A DNA stretch of 64,000 nucleotides from Margaritifera margaritifera (taxonomy: Eukaryota; Mollusca; Bivalvia; Unionida; Margaritiferidae). The notes beneath the pieces are model-generated. The model saw only the letters and a list, made by a program, of their open reading frames with translations, was not told the origin of the DNA and searched no databases. The position numbers and the translations under genes were made by a program. Of this stretch, positions 30,490-43,480 are shown in pieces (the stretch's first letter is position 1; each line of letters opens with the position of its first letter). The stretch is taken from the NCBI GenBank assembly GCA_029931535.1, contig JAQPZY010001495.1:1214001-1278000 (forward strand). Direction: 5' to 3'.

Positions 30490-33400
30490 ATAACGTATGG
30501 TTTGTAATAGGATGCCGTCTATTGAGCAAAAACACGAGCTGCTCCGGGAGGGGCAGATAACCGAGATTGAATACGATGGTATGCTAGAAGCAATACTGGC
30601 TTCCAGGGCCAGGCAGCCAAGTCTGCCAAAACCAAGTCCAGCACCGCGGCGATAGGTCACACCCACTAGGCGCGGACTACCGCCAAAACCAGACGCAAGG
30701 CCGGCCTTCCAACCACAACCGCACTAGTGAAGCGGAGGGCTGGTGGCACCATGTCTGTAAAAGACTACCGCGCCCTGGTGACCACCGGGAAAAGCCTTGA
30801 AGTAGACGCAACCGCCTTTCTTGATGCCATGGCCACTGAACGCGTGGGGAACCATTGGCAGGGAGATCAGCAACCACGGCGGCGTGAAGTTTAGCCTTGA
30901 CGGTGTAACTCCAGAAAGCCGCGCCAGACCAGCAGAAAGCAATCTAGGTCACAGCTTACTTCCATAGCTACACCACTGCCGCCATGCGGCCCGACCAGGT
31001 CCAGCTGCTGGTCTCCCAAGCCAACGCCGCGATCCAAGAGCACATACAAGTTACATGCGCGAGGTTTCCGGCTGGCACTTTGCGAGGTTTCTGGAACTAG
31101 AACTCCACGTTTCGAGATACATACCATCGCCAAAGTGCATTCCGCCACGGTCTATCATCAATGTGAATAACACTAACAACCGATATTTTGAGTGGGTTAT
31201 CCTGTCAGCCCTACACTCGACGGACGACCATGTCGTCCGACCAGCAAGTACTGTCAGCACCTGGGCGAATTTAACTTCGATGGGATCGTCTTCCCAGTTA
31301 AAGTGAGCGAGGTTGGCAATTTCGAGCTCCTCAACCCGGGAATAGTAGTCAGCGTCTTTGCCTGGAGGAACGGTCTCCATCCACTGTGCATCATCGAGAA
31401 ATTAAGGCCACGTGCTGTGGACCTGCTTCTATTGTCCGAAGTGGAAAGCGAAGCCGTCAAAAACCACTACATCTGGGCCGGATGGTGCACAAACACGACA
31501 ACTACGAAGGCGAGAACCATTTCTGTTGCCGGTGTCTGCATGTCTTTAGCTGGGCCGAACTGCTGGAGGCCTACGCAAAAGACTGAACCGATATAGTGGA
31601 GAAACCATAGCGAACCTTCATGCAGGAGGCGGGCAAAATCATCCTACGGTTCAAAGCAGCACTACCACCAGATGCGCGTCCCGTACGTTATTTACCCAGA
31701 CTTCGAGGCATTGAATGTGTCCGTTGAAGTTCTCGCCTGCGGCCCAAGCAAAGGCAGCACGCAAAAGACATCGACCAGATCCCGTGCGGCTTCTGCTATA
31801 GAGTCTTCCGCTGCTCTACCGAGGTAAAGAGGTCGTCGCCACCTTCATCTGAAGCCTTGACCACAAGATGGACAAGATCCGTGAGGTATTACAGAACCCA
31901 GCCAAGATGGTTTATTGGCGCGACCGCCACTAAATCTTTCCAGAGGGCGAAGGACTGCCTCATCTGCGGCAAGCCCCTAGTGGAGGACTGGGTGCGGGAC
32001 CACTGCCACATGACGGGCACGTACCACGGAGCGGCCCACAACGCGTACAATCTCCAGCTGCGCATCAGCCCAGAGGAAATCAACGGGCCGGTCGTGAACC
32101 ACAACCTGCATGAATACGAAGGGCACCTGATCATGTAAGCCACTGAGACGGCCTCAGCAGCCGGCATCAGCGCCATCCCCAACAAACAGTACCTGGCGTT
32201 TTCCCTTGGCCAGTTGCAGCTTGTTGTCAGCCTTCGGTTCATTAACAGTAATCTTGAAAAGGTGAGAGCTAACCTCCCTAAGGAAGCGTTTGATATCACA
32301 TGCCGCTAAAGAGCACTACATTAGTCTAGTCAATACTAAAAAGGCATGTACCCCTGCGAGTACATGAGTTTTTGGGAGCTTTTCTCAAAGACGCAGCTCC
32401 AATCCCATGCTCAATCGAGGCATTTTACAGCCAGCTCAGCTGAGCGGGCATCGATGTGGGCATCTCCGGGCACGCTTAAAAAGTGTTAAATGAGTTCGGC
32501 TGCCAAAATCCGAAACACTGCCACGAATTCGTCCTTCGAGCGGACGTGCTCCTTCGCGTCACATCGATGACAAACTACGACCTGTACCCACTACTTCAGC
32601 TATCCAGGGATGAGCTGAAACACCATGCTCAAGACCACAGGCGCACAGCTCTAGCTGCTCGCGGACACCGATATTCACCTGTTCATCCAGAGGGGATCCA
32701 CTGCGGTATCTCGACCCTCAGCCGCCTGCACGCGAAGGCACCCGCTATGCGCCAGCCACGACCCCAGCAATCCCAACAGCTGGATAGCCTACCTGTCACA
32801 AAAACCTCTCGGGTAGGGCCGTGATGCGAAGCCTGCCGACCGGTGAGTTTCGTTGGGCGGCGTCAGTGCATACATGAGAGTGGGAAAGAGCCATCAGCGC
32901 CATCAGATCCGACTTGCCAAAGGGCTACGTCCTCCAGGTCGACCTCAAGCTCCACGACGCGCACAGCGACTACCAGATGGCTCCTGAGGCCATGTCTATC
33001 CCAGAAGAGTGGCTCAGCGTCTATCAGCGCGACCTTGCAGACAAGGAAGTGGGCAAGTTCACCGGCTGCACTAAGCTCGTTCCTAATTTGCAGAAAAAAG
33101 AGAGCTACGTTGTCCGTTACCGAAACCTTCAGCTCAAAACCAACCTCAGGATGCGAATCACCAAAGTCCACCGGACCTTTGAGTTTGATCAGAGCGCGTG
33201 GCCAAAGCAAAGAACGAGTTTGAAAAGGACTTCTTTAAACTCACGAATAGCTCCTTGTTCGGCTCGAGGGCGAGAAGGACAGGTTCTGGCTCCTGGTAGC
33301 CGACACCATGCTCCTAACCCAGAAAATCTTTGACGGCAACATCGCCGCCGTCCAATTAACAAAGTCCCGCCTCAAGCTAGACCGCCCGATCTACACCGGG

Positions 33401-33985
33401 CAGGCGGTCCTCCACCTCTCAAAGCAGCTGATGTATGACTTTTGCTACAACCAGATAAAGGTTCACTACTGGGAAAAGGCCAGACTCCCATACATCAACA
33501 TCGACAGCCTGCTGCTATCCTTGGAAACGGAGGATCTGTACCTGGACATGGCCAAGGATACCGCTCTGTAGGACACGAGCTACTTCTCAGCCGGACACCC
33601 CTTTCGCAGCGACGCCAACAAGAAGATCTTAGCAAAGTTCAAGAATGAATGCAACGGCACCCAAATAGATGAGTTCGTGGGCCTGCGCCCCAAGATGTAT
33701 TCAATCCTGCGGGCCGATAGAACGGAGGTCAAGAAAGTCCAGGAGGTGGCACAAGCCACTCTAAAGGCGCACCATCGACACGGTCCATACCTCGAGTGTC
33801 TCCAGAAAAGAGCCCCGGCATGCCATGGTCGCCATACACAGCGACCATCACAGGATAGGGATCTACCGCCTTACAAAGACTCGCAACACCCCCTTGGACA
33901 CGAAGAAGTAGATTGCACCAGACTGAGTCACGACGCACGCCTACGGCCACTTCCGGGCAACCCAGGAGCTGTACTTGCAGCTTGA
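30490..33985 (+). pseudogene. Protein-primed DNA polymerase B, many breaks (element B)
   Basis: Readable pieces on the plus strand in changing frames follow family order. An N-terminal domain (about 30500-31080) is followed by SIINVNNTNNRYFEWVILSA (about 31156), a pattern shared with element C. Next is a Cys/His zinc segment CLICGKPLVEDWVRDHCHMT (about 31958) with NHNLHEYEGHLIM, in place of the exonuclease II motif. KGYVLQVDLKLHDAHSDY, KLVPNLQKKESYVVRYRN and LRMRITKVHRTFEFDQS follow. Motif C is degraded to INIDSLLLSL, and EFVGLRPKMYSI closes the thumb region. At least six frame changes or stops make it inactive. In Polintons this enzyme copies the element from a terminal protein primer. Confidence 0.8.
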
Positions 33986-34694
33986 CAAGTACTTCATCGA
34001 GCTCATGACATGCCCCAATATCACGCGATATAACTTGCAGCTCCTCGCGAACGAAGCGTCCAGAAAGATGGTACACAGAGGGCTCGCCAAGGATGTCGAA
34101 CTTGGCCAGACCGTATGTTTCAAGCGACCACACGAGGTCAGTATCACGGCGCGTCCCACCCTCCATCTTCACAGGAACGTACAAATACCATACCTGATCC
34201 CGTGCGCCAAGGTGTGACCCCGGCAACTTTCCAAGGCCGACCTTGTGTCTGTAAGCCAGGTAACCTCCCCGTTTAAGGCAGCCACCACGACCGGCATCCG
34301 CCGAACCCGCTCGATGCTGCGCCCAGCAACTCCGCTCCTGGGCGTACTGGTGCCAAAACAGCCGCTCTACCAGGGTGCGATTAAACCGCTCAACTATGCC
34401 CTGTGCCCGGTGGATGCAGACCTCGACCCGATGCATGCGAACGCCGCGTCTAGCCAGGACATGCGACATGGCGCGCATAAACTCACGTCCGGGGTGAACC
34501 TGCAGGAGCTTGGGCCACCAGAGTGACTCCCACTTGGAGATCGTCAGCACGTTGACACTCCCGAAAGCCTTCTTGCTGCTCAAGGATTGGGCCGCCTTGT
34601 ACCGGCTGGCGGCGTCCACGACAGTAAGGGCGTATTTGTATGTGTGCCACCAAACCTTATCTTGGGGCAGAAACAAAACATCCGACTGGTGCAC
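33941..34694 (-). pseudogene. rve integrase, degraded (element B)
   Basis: The minus strand from 34694 opens HQSDVLFLPQDKVW, then YKYALTVVDAASRYKAAQSL (first Asp in VVD), WPKLLQVHPGREFM (second acidic position replaced by His; Asp expected) and GIVERFNRTLVERLF (Glu). This is an integrase type common in invertebrate Polintons and distinct from those of A and C. The frame stays open beyond the domain to 33729 but loses similarity. The altered second catalytic residue and lost C-terminus indicate a dead gene. It converges on the polymerase gene. Confidence 0.75.
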
Positions 34695-34970
34695 CTCGTT
34701 GGGTCCGAGGAGCTTAAAGTCAGACGGGCGAAGCGTTTAAAGGTCAATCTGCCACACAGCCTGTTTTTTTAGCCACGCATTGGCGGCGTCTTTCGGTGCC
34801 TTGGTGGCCGTAGTCACGATTTTGGCCACCGATGACCCCTTCCAACAGCCTCGAGGGTTGAAGTTGACGGACGCAAGCCGAATTTACATCGGTAGTATTT
34901 GTTAGGCCCTCCTTCAGATGGCCACGCGCCCGTCGATCGCGAACTTGGCTTTCATACCGTCCGAAACGAG

Positions 34971-35540
34971 CTAGCAGCCGAAAGTTTCGCCTACGGGAGG
35001 CCCCTGCTGGATGGACTTCAGGTAGTGGATCAGGTCCACGCTGGCCTTGCGCCGGTCGTGGAGGTCATGGATAAAACAGTACGCCAGGTTTTGCCGGTAG
35101 CATGCTGCGTCCACGAGGTTGATAGGGGCCTCGCCGAGCTTGAGGCGGCCAGAGGCGTCTAGCCGGATGTCGAGCCTCGTGCCCGGCCCGCAGTAATAAT
35201 AGCGCGGTAGGACCTTCTCCAGGATACTTGCCCTAGGACAGCCCCGGCAGCTTCCCGCAGTTAGCCGCGATGTCGCCACCACGCTTCTCCTCGCACAGCC
35301 CCCCCCACCCCGCACCCCATCGTGGACTTGTTTGCCTGGAGACCGTGCAATATCCCCGGAGCCCGTACCAGCCGTTGGCGAGGAGTCCCATAGGGCAGCG
35401 CAGGCAGAACGTGGGCAATTTGGAGGGCAACAAGGGTTGTCCAATAGCGTAAAAGACGTAGTCGATTTCTCGGCCACAAAGCGGCACGCCAAGCCGCGGC
35501 ACCACTTGTCCCTACCGCCCGACCGCGTTCGCGCGCTGCT
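34971..35540 (-). pseudogene. Zinc-ribbon plus phospholipase A2-like protein, frameshifted (element B)
   Basis: In one minus-strand frame FCLRCPMGLLANGWYGLRGY resembles the small zinc-ribbon seen at 58404 in element C. In another frame LPRYYYCGPGTRLDIRLD and GEAPINLVDAACYRQNLAY follow, the layout of a viral phospholipase A2 domain: a Y-x-GPG calcium loop, then a D-A-A-x-x-x-H-D helix. Here the His-Asp dyad reads Gln-Asn, which should abolish catalysis. In parvoviruses such a domain helps virions leave endosomes. The order zinc-ribbon then PLA2 equals the order in element C. Confidence 0.55.
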
Positions 35541-35569
35541 GATCGTTCCGTCAGGCAAGGGAAATTGGA

Positions 35570-35960
35570 CAAGCTGTACGAGGTTGCGCCCAGTGCCGGT
35601 GACGAGAAATGTATGAAGTGCTGTGGGAAACCATTGTTTATGACGACGAGGTGATGGAGCGGCAGAAAAACCCCACCAGCGTGTTCAGCCGCGGGAGGTG
35701 CAAAAACGCTGACGTGCTGTACCTGGCCCAACCATACGCCCACATCCCAAAAGGTGATCCGCGATAACGCCAAGATGGTCTTCCTTGTTTGCAGCACCGA
35801 AGTTCACGGCCTACGGAACGTGCACGCCACATGGTGCGCCGCCGACAGGGACTGGGGCGAGTTCCGTCGCTTTTTCGATGAAGCGACAAACCCCACCACC
35901 AATACACAACTTCGTCAGTGTGGACGAGACCAGCACAGACCTGGCTACGTTTTGAGCAGG
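35570..35960 (+). pseudogene. Packaging ATPase C-terminal part, frameshifted (element B)
   Basis: Plus-strand pieces ETIVYDDEVMERQKNP, VFSRGRCKNADVLYLAQPYA and HIPK, then in other frames IRDNAKMVFLVC and ATWCAADRDWGEFRRFFDEA, follow the Walker B and downstream segments of A32-like packaging ATPases, where a conserved RG(R/K)HKN strand precedes LxQxY. The Walker A region is not readable. At least two frame changes occur. Confidence 0.6.
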
Positions 35961-36074
35961 CTTGTATATGGCGTGTGTAAATTAAAGCGCGCCTGCGTCT
36001 GCCATCTTGCTGCTATGCGTTTAGCGAAAACGACAAGCGCGGAAGACAAGATACGCATGCTGGTGGCATAAGCT

Positions 36075-36330
36075 TGGCTTCCAGCACGCTAAACTTCATC
36101 GGACGCGACCCGAACGTTGACACAGGCCTTCAAATCAGCCAGAAGGACTTCACTGGCTTCTGGCCGATCTACTACTTAAGCTTGGACCACCTCGAGCTGG
36201 TCAAGCTGTAGGTCGTGGACATGTACTTCAAGACCTACGTCGCGCGCGGTCCGATCGCCAACAACCGGGCCGTCACCGTCATCGTCTCAGATAAAACGCT
36301 GCTCCTCGAGGGGTGGGGAACTAATGAAGT
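36075..36330 (+). pseudogene. Possible capsid-protein C-terminal remnant (element B)
   Basis: The frame reads LNFIGRDPNVDTGLQISQKD and FTGFWPIYYLSLDHLELVKL, a stop, then VVDMYFKTYVARGPIANNRA and VTVIVSDKTLLLEG. Charged turns followed by long beta strands and a final SDKTLLLEG resemble the C-terminal part of Polinton capsid proteins. The assignment is tentative and rests on style and neighbourhood. Confidence 0.35.
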
Positions 36331-36499
36331 TGGTCGACGCCCCCGCAGAAAACACGTTTTGAATCCCGCCCACGGTACACACATAAGTGTGATACTCCAC
36401 AAAAGACACTGTGTTATCCTTAACCCCGGCCAGCTGGAAAAGCTCGTCGTGACCTGGATAGCCGGCTGGGTTACCAAGTTCCGGTTCGGCTCTGGCAAC

Positions 36500-36745
36500 T
36501 ATTACGGGCGCCATCAAGTCATGCTTACGGCCGCCCAGGTCAGGCGCCTTCGGGTCTTTCGACTATGTAGAAAGAAGGCAGAATCTTCTCCTATTTGCCC
36601 TCTTAGCCATCCTTACGTCCCTTTCGATCGCCGCCAGGGCAGCGGCGATCGCGGCTCATGCAGCCGCCGTCAAGACCGCGGCGCTTGGTGCGGACGGTGC
36701 GGCTGGTTACCTAGCCGTCAAAAAAGCCATGGGGGCAAGAACAAG
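36500..36745 (+). pseudogene. pX-like hydrophobic protein remnant (element B)
   Basis: VMLTAAQVRRLRVF, then in the next frame LLLFALLAILTSLSIAARAA followed by Ala-rich helix and GYLAVKKAMG, reproduce the layout of the pX-like protein of element D (LTPMQLNQL then a hydrophobic Ala/Leu stretch then a basic end). A frame change separates the two halves. Confidence 0.45.
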
Positions 36746-37562
36746 AACACGTCGCCCTTAAAGTTGCCTAGGCGGGCGACCTGTCCAGGGACCTAATTAA
36801 TCTGAATTAAACTTATTGCTGTAATGAATAATAATGTGGAAAATTGTCAAATCTCAGATGTTCAGAGATTTCAATTTCCAACAGATTTAGGGCCTACTGC
36901 ATCGATGTATTGACGCCACATGTATCCTACTATTATTTGACCATTTTTTTTATAAAAGGGGAAAATATGAAAAGTAAATTTTTTTATCAGCATAGAAAAA
37001 TTCGAAATCATATGAAAATGGTGGGTCAACAACCTAATCGTAATATAGAACTAAAATTGCCAAAAAAACAAAGTTAACAAACAGCTGGCCCTAATTTGTC
37101 ACCTGTGCAGCACATGTTTTAACGGTTAATTAACATTGTACAATACAATAATTCACATCAATAAACTTTTCTTGTATTTATTTCAGAAAAATCTTAAAAA
37201 CAAACACAACAGAATTTCTTTTATTTTATCTTTACATGGCTGGGGGGGGGGAGAGATTTTAAATCTATATCCATTTCCATGTATAACGTTGTATGGGTTG
37301 GTTTTAACAGTATTTATTTAAAACAACATCACAGAGAGTGCAAAAAATATCACATCAGGAGAGAAAGAGGGTTGAGTAACAAGATGAAACATTTTTTTCC
37401 TAATAGTATTTATTCAAAACACGTATAATTTATAACACTGCAATATCTTGGGATTCACTAGAAAGCTGGCAGTTTATTAAAAACTATCACAACGGCATTC
37501 TAACAATCAATATTTGTCTACTGACATCAAGTAGATAGATCATAACCAAATATAAATATATA

Positions 37563-38522
37563 CAGTCAAACCTATCAACAGCGGACACCCATGGGTAAAG
37601 GCAAAACTGGTGGTTGTACACGTGTGACCTCTGCACACTTGTTCGCCTTTTAAAATTTGGTTTTGAACAAATACTATGAACCGAATATATTTATCGTTAT
37701 TATTATTACTATTATTATTAGTAGTAGTAGTATTACGTATTCAATATTGTTTTATATGCACTATTCATCAAAATCATAAAATACGCATATACGTTGTTCT
37801 TTCCCAAATTTATGTTCCACACAAGATTACTGTATTCTGTTAACTTTAATCCATCCTATAAATTAAATCATCACTAACTTAAAATAATCACCGATCTTAG
37901 TTTGTTGTGTGCACCATGACAAAACAATCATTTCAGTACTGACTTACAGCTTACATATGACTGTAAAACAGAGGACTGACTCGTATCTCTTCTCAAAGAC
38001 GAACGTTTTCTTCAGAGAGAGCTTTAATTCACAGGCTAATAGATGAAGATATCGAACTATACCTCTCACACTGGCACATTGCTGCTGCGATAGCACGACT
38101 ACTTTTCCGCATCCAGCAAACGAATTGCTTCGACCTTAACGATAAAACTGCCTCGCTTTCGAATTTTACCTATTGACAATTTTGAGTTACACTGTCAACG
38201 TGACTGGAGTGAGGAGTACAAGTGAGATAAGAAATGTTTGCACATCGATTCACATGATATCCCTTTATCTAAACAATGCCTTCCTCATGAAACAAAATTC
38301 AGTTTGCATAGACTGTGCAATCACTGTAGATACGCTCCAGTGACCGCTGAAGGCATGGAGAAACGATCGGTTGGTTAGGAATCACCTGGCTGCTGACCGC
38401 GGAAGGCAGATGACCGTTACATACTGGGCATTTATCTAGGAAATTTGCCCCGGGTGGATTAGAATGGCCGTTGTGAACAGGTGACCGCTGAGTAAAGGTG
38501 ACCGTTAGGACAGGTTTGACTG
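37563..38522. mobile_element. Non-autonomous Tc1/mariner-like element, 960 bp
   Basis: CAGTCAAACCTATC after a TA at 37561-37562 is mirrored by GACAGGTTTGACTG before a TA at 38523-38524. Subterminal GTGACCGC/GCGGACAC motifs are repeated near both ends. The internal sequence has no transposase frame. A TA target duplication and short inverted ends fit a Tc1/mariner family derivative. Confidence 0.65.
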
Positions 38523-38833
38523 TACATGATTAATTCGAGTATATGTAATTATTGCAGAGATCATATAATAGAGAAAAGATAGAATAGATAGGTGTGGTTG
38601 TGATCCGTGTATTAATCTGAAAAACTTTTTCATAGTTTTATGAAGGTTTGCACTGTGATAAATATATGCATATTAATTTCATCAGAGTACATGGAATTTC
38701 CAAATAATAATGTCTTACTTGTAAATCAAAATGGTAAAGTGAATAGAACATGATGCCTTAGAGCTGTATATTGTTGACATTCTAATAGAAAGTATTCAGC
38801 TATTTCAATATGTACGCATGTACAATACTGTAC

Positions 38834-38995
38834 CAGTGGCGTAGCAACCCCTGCAACTGCGTTGGGGGGGGGGAGGGAGCAGAAGGCTCATTAGGGCCCC
38901 AAATTCCCATCAAACAACTTTTTTTATTGGACGGGGACCCCAGAGTTAGGTTTTGCAAGGAGGGGGGGGGGGGAGAATTTCTTGCTATGCCACTG
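38834..38995. mobile_element. hAT-like MITE, 162 bp
   Basis: CAGTGGCGTAGCAA opens and TTGCTATGCCACTG closes the segment, with one mismatch. CAGTGGCGTAG ends are typical of hAT elements. Flanks ACTGTAC and ACAGTAC would be a near-perfect target duplication. The interior is G-run rich and encodes nothing. Confidence 0.65.
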
Positions 38996-39910
38996 ACAGT
39001 ACCTATTGTTGGAAACAAGATTTAAGAATAAATCTTTATTTAAACTGCTACATTTGGTTCCCATTTCCCAGTAGTGTATGCTCGACTTGGCCTAACTGAT
39101 CATCAGTGTTAGAATACGAAGGACTACTATTTTAAATTTTGTAGAGATGGGTTACTTATTATTTCTGTTGGTGTAACGTGTTCCACAGTTGAATGATAGA
39201 CGGCAGGAATGAATTTTGATACAAGTTAATTCTACAGAAAGGGAGCCGAATAATATTATATGATCAAGTGGTGTAGGTCTCATTGTTAATAACAAAAGGT
39301 TGAATGACATCTTTGTAAGTAATTTGGAGCAATACAATAGTTCACGTTAAACAACTAATCCTCATTAACAAATAATCTTTCCTTAGGTGATCTGACAGAT
39401 GCAAGGAATGCAAGACAATACACAGATAAATGCAAAAATTGGGTGCTAGCTGTATTAATTAGTTCACAATTTCTCCTTTCTATCCCTGATTTTTCTTTTA
39501 CGAGAGTCAAATGATGGAGTAGCCTGTGGTTATACTGTATGATTCAACAAAATGCTCATTCAATAAAATAAACACTGTTCAACAATCCCCGGGTACATTG
39601 TTTATTGTCACCATAATGGCAAAGAAAACAAACCTGCAAGAGAGCTGCTGTTGTGTTTTTAGGTTATCAGTTCGCACATGAAATTAACATATCAATGGCA
39701 AATAAAACAAAGCATATTGATGGCTGCTTTTGTGCTAGAGTTATAGTTTGCGCATGAGCATTTGTCTTCAAAAAGTTTACATGCGAACCTACATGTATCT
39801 TGGATGACTTTTTTGATAAAAAAAAAAAAAATCAAACCCAACTGCTACTTTGATAATTAATACAAATTAATATAGTTTGAATCAAAATAAAGATACGAAA
39901 TCTTAATAAT

Positions 39911-39911
39911 G

Positions 39912-39949
<38 letters not shown>

Positions 39950-39962
39950 TACACACACACAC
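39911..39962. repeat. (CT)n(CA)n compound microsatellite
   Basis: CT repeats pass directly into CA repeats. Confidence 0.95.
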
Positions 39963-41726
39963 GAGACTAATATACATTTATGTAGTGCCCCTACCCAGGC
40001 ACACAGGGCATTTATTAACTGCATGAATGAATCTTTTTTTCTTCACAACATATACAAATTTATTATGATAATGAACTTTAACTTTGTTATCGTTTTTATA
40101 TTTCTGGAACAGTAACATGGTCAGTTGGCTCTAGCAATAATTATTGTTTTTGTATGTTCAAGCAGGAACCGCCAGAACTATGCTTTATCAAGTTTGAATT
40201 GTCCCTCTATAATGCTATGATTGGATGTCGAAAGAAATCATACATTATGATAATGAGAACTCATGCATGGGGTAACTATCGGAACTTGTGTGATTTTATT
40301 TCACTTCGGTCAGGTGTTAATGCAATTTTTTTTATTAACTTGTTAGATGTTGATCATTTTTTTCACAGCAGGGTGTACAATATCACTGACTTTCATATGA
40401 TCATTAAAAAGATAAATCGTGCCAACTGCAATAGAAATAAAGACATGAATGCATCTGTAGATTCCTATAATGTATTACTGAAAAAAAAAAAAAAAAATTA
40501 CATTTATGCTCATTACGCAAAATATAGTTTTAATAAAGTTCAGGAGGCATTAGCATTATGTTAATATTATCTACAATTTGATTTGGTATTATGTATCATA
40601 CATTGTCTTCGTTAGAACTAGCAAATGTTTATAATTAACTGAATGATCACATTTTGCCACTAACAAAAAGTAAGCAAATTGCTTCCATTTAAACACATGG
40701 TGGGTGTATGATGTGCCCTTCACTATACTCTTGATTAAATATTTATTATTTTTATGAATCAAAGTTAATGCAGCTAGCTCATGTGACATATGCCTTTCCA
40801 GTTTTCCACACATCTATAAATTTGACTTTTACAGGAACTAAATAAATCATAAATTACTTCCCAAAGAAACAATAAAATTCAGCAGTGACCATCATTGCCA
40901 GGGTACTTATTAGATTTAAATGTTTTTAAAGCTGTGTAACACATATACATTAGATCTCAATCACAAACATTTTTCAGGTCTTCATTTACAATAGGCAAAT
41001 CATTTATGAAAAAACATATCTAAAGTGTATGTCCACATGGTCATGTAGGCACCTTTATTGATTTTAAATAAAATGTTAATTGTTGTTCTAAAATTTAATA
41101 GTAAAGTAGTTATACCAATTTATGTTCATTCCTTATTGTTGAGTGATCTGCACCTTATTTGTTATCACAAAACTTTCATACCAAAATTTATTTGATCGCT
41201 ATTAACTTTTACAATAGCATCCTAGTACGAAAATGGGTCTAGAATAGCGGATATTGGATCTAATCATGACCATTTCAGGGGGTAGTATGAAATTATTTCC
41301 AATATGTGTCACTTTCATTGTGATATCATAACATACAAGATTCAATCCAGTTACCACCGGATCACACCTTGGTTAGCCTCATCAAAAAATGTCAGTATAC
41401 TTTAAGACCAATTTTGTAGGATGTACTTCCTGGGGCAGTTATATAATGATCTTGCATGGAGTATTGAATGACAAGTAGCAAAGTAATTGAATAACCATTG
41501 TTTAAGGGTACAGTGTATCTGTAATCAAATTCTAAAAAATGACACATATAGCGGAAATAGTTTGTTATGCATGCTTACTTGACCTGTATAACTTATACTT
41601 TAAATAAGTATCACTTGTCTCTATGTTATATATAATTTGCCATGCTATTTTCTCTGTTCTTCTCCAATGAATTAGTGGTCAATTAGTTATTTACCCTCAG
41701 CATTAATTATCTTATTAATATTTTTA

Positions 41727-42300
41727 GCTCACCTCTGCAAAGTAGAGGCACCACCCTCAGCATTGGTGATGGCGTCCGCTTAGAGACCAGCACATACATA
41801 TGTACAGCGTCCCTAAATCTCAACCATTCTTCTCCTGATTGCCCTTCCCTTTGACTTTGGTTTCTGCAGCATTATATTACAAGGATTTTTGGATTTCAAG
41901 CAAATTTGGCATGCAGCTTTATACTGATGAGACCTTGAATGAGTTTAATTTCCAGCATTTAACATTATCATTTAGAAGAGTTATGGCCCCTGATTGTCCT
42001 TTCCTCAGTTTTTCAGGCTTTGCCGAGCAAATTGTAGTGAGAGGGGCCTTTTGTGATGCACCCATTTCTAGTAGATCTTGTTATATTTAAAACTTTGAAA
42101 AACCCTGTAATTAACTTATTTATGCCTCCATTATATTCATGATGGCGTTATATTGCCTTTGGCTTGTCTCTCCATCCCAAAATGTGTGTGTGTGCAATTT
42201 TACCTTGGACAATCTTGAAACTTGGCAGACATTATTGACATCATTGTTCTGTCCTCATGCTTCAATTCTTTTTACTAGTTTTAGAACTTTACCTTTAGTT
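41727..42300 (+). repeat. Old dispersed repeat, mollusc-like
   Basis: TTTAGCTCACCT..., GAGTTATGGCCCCTGATTGTC and TTATGCCTCC...GATGGCG segments resemble interspersed repeats I associate with bivalve and gastropod genomes. No ends or ORF could be defined. Used only as weak support for the host assignment. Confidence 0.3.
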
Positions 42301-43348
42301 GGCACCATATAGCCATAATTTTGCTGAGGTGACGTACAATGCTGCTACATGCATGCATACAGACATAGTACATAGTTCTTACCCTTTTTTGAGTGATACA
42401 CACACAAATCTATATATATATGGTACAAAATTTGATGTCATAAAATTTGTGTTACATCTCAGACTCACTTTTTTTCAAATTGCAGAGTTCTTATAACTTG
42501 TCCATGATAGATAATTATACAACACCTAATAATGGGCTATTTATTTTCGTATGAAAGGAGATAGTTCCTTGTGTATTGTGTAAAAAATATTTTTGTTGTT
42601 GAACAAAAGATGTAGCGCAAGACACCAATGAGATCTTTTTTGAACAATTTCAACATTATCATTTAACAATATCCAAGTGATGTTGTGAGAGTGTAATTAC
42701 AGAGAATGCAAATAACAAATCTTAGTTCTTATATTTAACATATAAGTCAGGATATGGAAACTGTAGTCATTAATATGTTGCAGATGTAACAAGATTTCAT
42801 TTTTGCTTTTTCACATTGATTGTGAAATACATCAGATGGCGATCCAAATGAATGATCATCAATTTGAAACAATGAAGTTGACATAAATTTTTCACATCCT
42901 TATCTTGTAGTTGTATATGTTTATTACTCTTAAATTGCTCAGATCGCATTTTTGTGTCCCAGTTGCATTCAAGACAAGAGTTTTTCATTATATTTTGGTC
43001 ATATGAAATGCTCATGGTCTGATTACATTCATCACTTATTATCCAGCAATGTAAGTTGGGTAATTTGTAACCACTTTCTGTTGTTCTTGCAGATGTCTCA
43101 TCAACACACTTTATGTTTCTGATGAGAAATATCATGTCAAACCCACTTATACTTCACAGATCTCTACTATAATGCACAGAATGATCTTAATATTTAGATA
43201 AAATGAATGTAGTGTATTTTTAATAGATGTATTTGTGGAACAACTAAAGAGAATGTGTAAATGAGCAACCAAAGGGTCCAACATGTAAGGCTGGATAGTC
43301 AATTAGCCAGAATATTCTGTGGCTAATCAATGATAAAAAAGCCAGAGT

Positions 43349-43480
43349 AGTAGTAAGTATAAATGCGGATCTCGGCACAATTGTCTCTTTTCCGTTCGTC
43401 GCTCTTCGGCCCTCCGGACCTCAGAGCTTCTCACTACAAATAGACAATTATGCCGAGATCACGCCTTTATACTTACTACT
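43349..43480. repeat. Palindromic element, arms about 38 bp
   Basis: AGTAGTAAGTATAAATGCGG and onward at 43349-43386 is mirrored by 43442-43480 with a few mismatches; both arms contain GATCTCGGCAYAATTGTCT. The loop is about 55 bases and GC-rich. It looks like a small MITE. It lies just outside the first readable gene of element C. Confidence 0.65.

Larger units (their letters stand above)
30480..36800. mobile_element. Element B: GC-rich, heavily mutated Polinton remnant
   Basis: In order: polymerase B (plus), rve integrase (minus), zinc-ribbon/phospholipase-like protein (minus), packaging ATPase (plus), capsid-like and pX-like remnants (plus). All are broken by frameshifts and stops. The GC content is visibly much higher than the flanking host DNA and element C. 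No terminal inverted repeats were found. The limits are set by the composition change and by the outermost readable domains. Confidence 0.75.

Noticed and set aside
36215..36796. 193-codon plus-strand ORF as an intact gene
   Set aside because: Capsid-like and pX-like motifs are spread over this and other frames; the ORF is a chance run in GC-rich DNA across two broken genes.
40154..40564. 136-codon plus-strand ORF as a host gene
   Set aside because: AT-rich, no domain, includes a poly-Lys run from an A tract, and no splice or neighbour context.
43349..43480. Left terminal repeat of element C
   Set aside because: It starts AG and ends CT but is a short closed palindrome by itself; without the right end of element C it cannot be called its TIR.
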